Of a stretch of 6,513 nucleotides of DNA, positions 5,109-6,513 are shown in pieces. Below the pieces are notes generated by a model that worked only from the letters and a program-made list of their open reading frames with translations, was not told the DNA's origin and ran no database searches. This stretch comes from Acidobacteriaceae bacterium. Its GTDB lineage: Bacteria > Acidobacteriota > Terriglobia > Terriglobales > SbA1. How positions within the stretch are numbered: position 1 is the first letter of the stretch; each line of letters begins with the position of its first letter. The translations under genes and the position numbers were made by a program. The DNA lies in NCBI GenBank assembly GCA_003136335.1, contig PLEA01000309.1:3964-10476 (forward strand), read 5' to 3'.

Positions 5109-5210
5109 GGATACTTTTCAGCTAAAATCTTTGTCTGGTTATAGTTACGATCGAGGGGTCTGGCGGCTTGGCGGCAAGATATTGAAAGGAAGGTAGTTTC
5201 ACGTAAAATA

Positions 5211-5234
5211 TTGATAAGTAAGGAGTTGATAAGT
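5211..5234. repeat. Tandem TTGATAAGT pair
   Basis: TTGATAAGT occurs at 5211-5219 and again at 5226-5234, separated by AAGGAG, giving a 15-bp period. Two same-orientation copies about 1.5 helical turns apart could be a binding site for a regulator, about 200 bp upstream of the minus-strand 245-aa gene, or a chance duplication. Confidence 0.35.
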
Positions 5235-5356
5235 GCGCGAGGAGACTGGGAACGACCTGAGACTCGATATTCCTGACGGCTAATCACGACTCCTTCTATT
5301 ATAAGAAGTTGAGAGGGAAGACAGCCGGAGCGAGAGGTTGTTTCGTGGCTTTGGCA

Positions 5357-5384
5357 GCTGCGAGTTAGAGAGCGGCGTTTTTTT
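5357..5384 (+). terminator. Weak intrinsic-terminator candidate
   Basis: GCTGC (5357-5361) pairs with GCGGC (5372-5376) with one G-U pair, across a 10-nt loop, followed by a G and seven T (5378-5384). The shape fits a factor-independent terminator on the plus strand, but the stem is only 5 bp and no upstream plus-strand gene is identified, so the call is weak. Confidence 0.25.
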
Positions 5385-5462
5385 GGCTTGACAGGCTTGG
5401 GCTGTGGAAATCTTTCATGGGCTGCGAATCGCGGGCAGCTAAAACGGTTCTTCGATGTCGCC

Positions 5463-5746
5463 GCCTCCAGAGGCATCTGCTCCTCCGGTGCTTTCCTTTC
5501 GTCCCTCCGAGTGTGCGTGAGAACCTGTGCCGTCCCTGCGGGACTCGTATATTTATTCCACTCTGACCGGCACTTCCGTGCCGGGCTTTCCCATGCCGCC
5601 GCTGCGCGGCTGGATTTTGGCGGCTTTTGTTCCACCGCTCTCCCAGAAATTTAGTTCTCCCGCACACACTCCGGAGCTGGCAGGCGTCCCCTCACGTTCA
5701 CCCACGGCTTGCGTCGTGGGCTGCATTCTTTTCGCCGCTTCGCGGC
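5463..5746. repeat. Cluster of six short GC-rich hairpins
   Basis: Within 284 bp there are six perfect or near-perfect small palindromes. They are GCCTC-CA-GAGGC (5463-5474), GTCCC-TGC-GGGAC (5532-5544), CCGGCAC-TTCC-GTGCCGG (5567-5584), GCCGC-TGC-GCGGC (5598-5610), CCCACGGC-TTGC-GTCGTGGG (5701-5720, one G-U) and GCCGC-TTC-GCGGC (5734-5746). The hairpins differ from each other in sequence but share short loops. Open frames crossing this stretch in several phases look like low-complexity Arg/Pro/Ser text, not proteins. This resembles a composite REP-like intergenic element. Confidence 0.6.
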
Positions 5747-5794
5747 TGCAGTTTGGCTATCAGGTTCAGTACTTTCGAATTGAGTTTGAAACAG

Positions 5795-5800
5795 TAGAAT
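5795..5800 (+). promoter_or_regulatory. Candidate -10 box for the small membrane protein gene
   Basis: TAGAAT, identical to the box before the 245-aa gene, lies 2 nt before the ATG at 5803 and 14 nt before the ATG at 5815. If it is a true -10, the first ATG would fall at or before the transcript start and translation would begin at 5815. No -35 at normal spacing is seen. Confidence 0.3.
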
Positions 5801-5802
5801 GT

Positions 5803-6114
5803 ATGCCTGAGCTTATGGTGTCTGCACGTTCATCCCGGTCACCGCGTTGGTATGGCATCGTGGTGCGCGTTTCTCTGGTGACGTTTATCGGGACGCTGCT
5901 GTGCTTTGCGGTCGGCTTGCTGGTGGCGATCCTGGGTACCGTGATTGTTTCCGCTCTGCGGGGCGTGCATCCGGACATGCGGATCGCCTACCGTCTCATC
6001 GCGCTGCCCATGGCGCTGGTCGCGGGGGGGATCATTTTTGTACTCGCGCTGGTCATGGAAATCCGGCATTACCGGCAGAGCAAAACCTTGTCGGCGATCG
6101 AGAGGCTGGGTTAG
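5803..6114 (+). CDS. Small membrane protein with two predicted transmembrane helices
   Basis: The 103-residue product (MPELMVSARSSRSPRWYGIVVRV...) has a basic N-terminus and a long hydrophobic stretch VSLVTFIGTLLCFAVGLLVAILGTVIVSAL at about 23-52. A polar loop (RGVHPDMRIAYR) and a second helix LIALPMALVAGGIIFVLALVMEI at about 65-87 follow, then a basic C-terminal tail (RHYRQSKTLSAIERLG). This predicts an inner-membrane protein with both ends in the cytoplasm. No family is recognised. The frame is open further upstream to 5527, but that part is the hairpin-rich repeat and is unlikely to be translated; ATG at 5803 or 5815 is preferred. It stops 3 bp before the C26 peptidase gene, so the two are probably co-transcribed. 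Confidence 0.7.
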   Translation: MPELMVSARSSRSPRWYGIVVRVSLVTFIGTLLCFAVGLLVAILGTVIVSALRGVHPDMRIAYRLIALPMALVAGGIIFVLALVMEIRHYRQSKTLSAIERLG

Positions 6115-6117
6115 ACG

Positions 6118-6513
6118 ATGCCACCCCGCATTGCTATTCCCATGCCGCACTCTTTTGACGCTGAGTATGCGGAGCGGGCGATTCCGCAGTACGAGCGCGC
6201 GGTCGAGCTGGCCGGAGGGGAGGCGGTTCGCGTCGGGCTCGATCAGAGCCCGGACGAAATCAGGAAAGTGATGGAGCGCTGCGACGGGGTGCTGTTGCCC
6301 GGCAGTAAGGCTGATGTTGATCCTGCAAAGTTCAAGGCCGCGCGGTCGGCGCATACGGCAGTTGCTGATCCGCGACGGGACGCGGTGGATGAGCTTCTGC
6401 TGCAGGACGCCTACCGGCTGCGCAAGCCGGTGCTGGGCATCTGCTACGGCTTGCAGTTCATGGTGTACAAACTGGGCGGCAAGGTGCGCGCCGCCGACAA
6501 GCGCGAGTACGGC
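6118..6513 (+). CDS. Peptidase C26 / gamma-glutamyl-GABA hydrolase-like class I glutamine amidotransferase (3' end missing)
   Basis: Members of this family (PuuD-like) hydrolyse gamma-glutamyl amides such as gamma-glutamyl-GABA in the cytosol, using a Cys-His-Glu triad. The visible 132 residues begin MPPRIAIPMPHSFDAEYAERAIPQYERAVELAGGEAVRVGL, an N-terminal Rossmann-like unit. GVLLPGSKADVDP (57-69, the LPGGxDVxP-type loop with GS for GG), the linker DPRRDAVDELLLQDAY and the nucleophile elbow PVLGICYGLQFMVYKLGG follow, with the catalytic Cys at about 109. GICYG replaces the more frequent GICRG. The His-Glu pair would lie beyond the window end. The start ATG follows the membrane-protein stop by 3 bp, with GAGAGG about 12 nt upstream. 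The family is confident; the exact substrate is not, and other glutamine-hydrolysing relatives are possible. Confidence 0.88.
   Translation, partial: MPPRIAIPMPHSFDAEYAERAIPQYERAVELAGGEAVRVGLDQSPDEIRKVMERCDGVLLPGSKADVDPAKFKAARSAHTAVADPRRDAVDELLLQDAYRLRKPVLGICYGLQFMVYKLGGKVRAADKREYG

Larger units (their letters stand above)
5109..5462. other. AT-richer intergenic stretch without a convincing gene
   Basis: No reading frame here has a credible start, ribosome-binding site or protein-like composition. The stretch contains TTGATAAGT twice (5211-5219 and 5226-5234, period 15), a small inverted repeat CTTCT/AGAAG (5293-5297 and 5304-5308) and a terminator-like hairpin (5357-5384). It also has an isolated TTGACA (5388-5393) without a matching -10. 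It could hold a small RNA or be decayed sequence; nothing firmer can be said. Confidence 0.4.

Noticed and set aside
5024..5667. Long open frames on the minus strand across the intergenic region
   Set aside because: They cross the hairpin cluster, have Arg/Ser/Pro-rich non-protein-like composition and overlap the start region of the 245-aa gene. GC-rich palindromes often leave several frames open.
5463..5746. CRISPR array
   Set aside because: The hairpins differ in sequence and spacing; there is no identical repeat with regular unique spacers.
5527..5802. Upstream extension of the small membrane protein
   Set aside because: The added 92 residues are encoded by the palindromic repeat and have no protein-like features; the hydrophobic protein begins naturally at 5803 or 5815.

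Overview
The window looks like chromosomal DNA of an acidobacterium (Acidobacteriota, probably Terriglobia). This is inferred from the style of the proteins, the ispE / tRNA-Gln / prs / L25 gene order, and the many short GC-rich hairpin elements between and within genes. No 16S or other decisive marker is present, so the assignment is tentative.

Left half (1-3103, minus strand): a housekeeping cluster read from right to left. It runs ispE (isoprenoid precursor synthesis), tRNA-Gln(TTG) with an encoded CCA, prs (PRPP synthetase), then the ribosomal L25/Ctc gene, whose 3' end lies beyond base 1. The gaps carry small inverted or tandem repeats. The ispE frame contains an in-frame block of about 50 extra codons whose core is a row of perfect DNA palindromes, probably a repeat element captured inside an essential gene.

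Middle (3104-5012): a roughly 350-bp divergent intergenic region holds a perfect CRP-type palindrome (TGTGA-N6-TCACA), a 62-nt nested hairpin and a possible pseudoknot or switch. It leads into a secreted cupredoxin-like plus carboxypeptidase-regulatory-like protein (3456-4271, plus). This gene converges, with 3 bp between stop codons, on an unrecognised 245-residue cytoplasmic protein (4275-5012, minus).

Right part (5013-6513): a 790-bp region with no convincing gene. It has an AT-rich first half with a tandem TTGATAAGT repeat, and a second half with six short hairpins. It is followed by a plus-strand pair: a small two-helix membrane protein (5803-6114) and, 3 bp later, a class I glutamine-amidotransferase-like peptidase C26 protein that runs off the window.

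The most interesting items are the palindrome-rich insertion in ispE, the CRP-like site with structured leader before the cupredoxin-like gene, and the hairpin cluster at 5463-5746. No complete new defence or metabolic system is evident.
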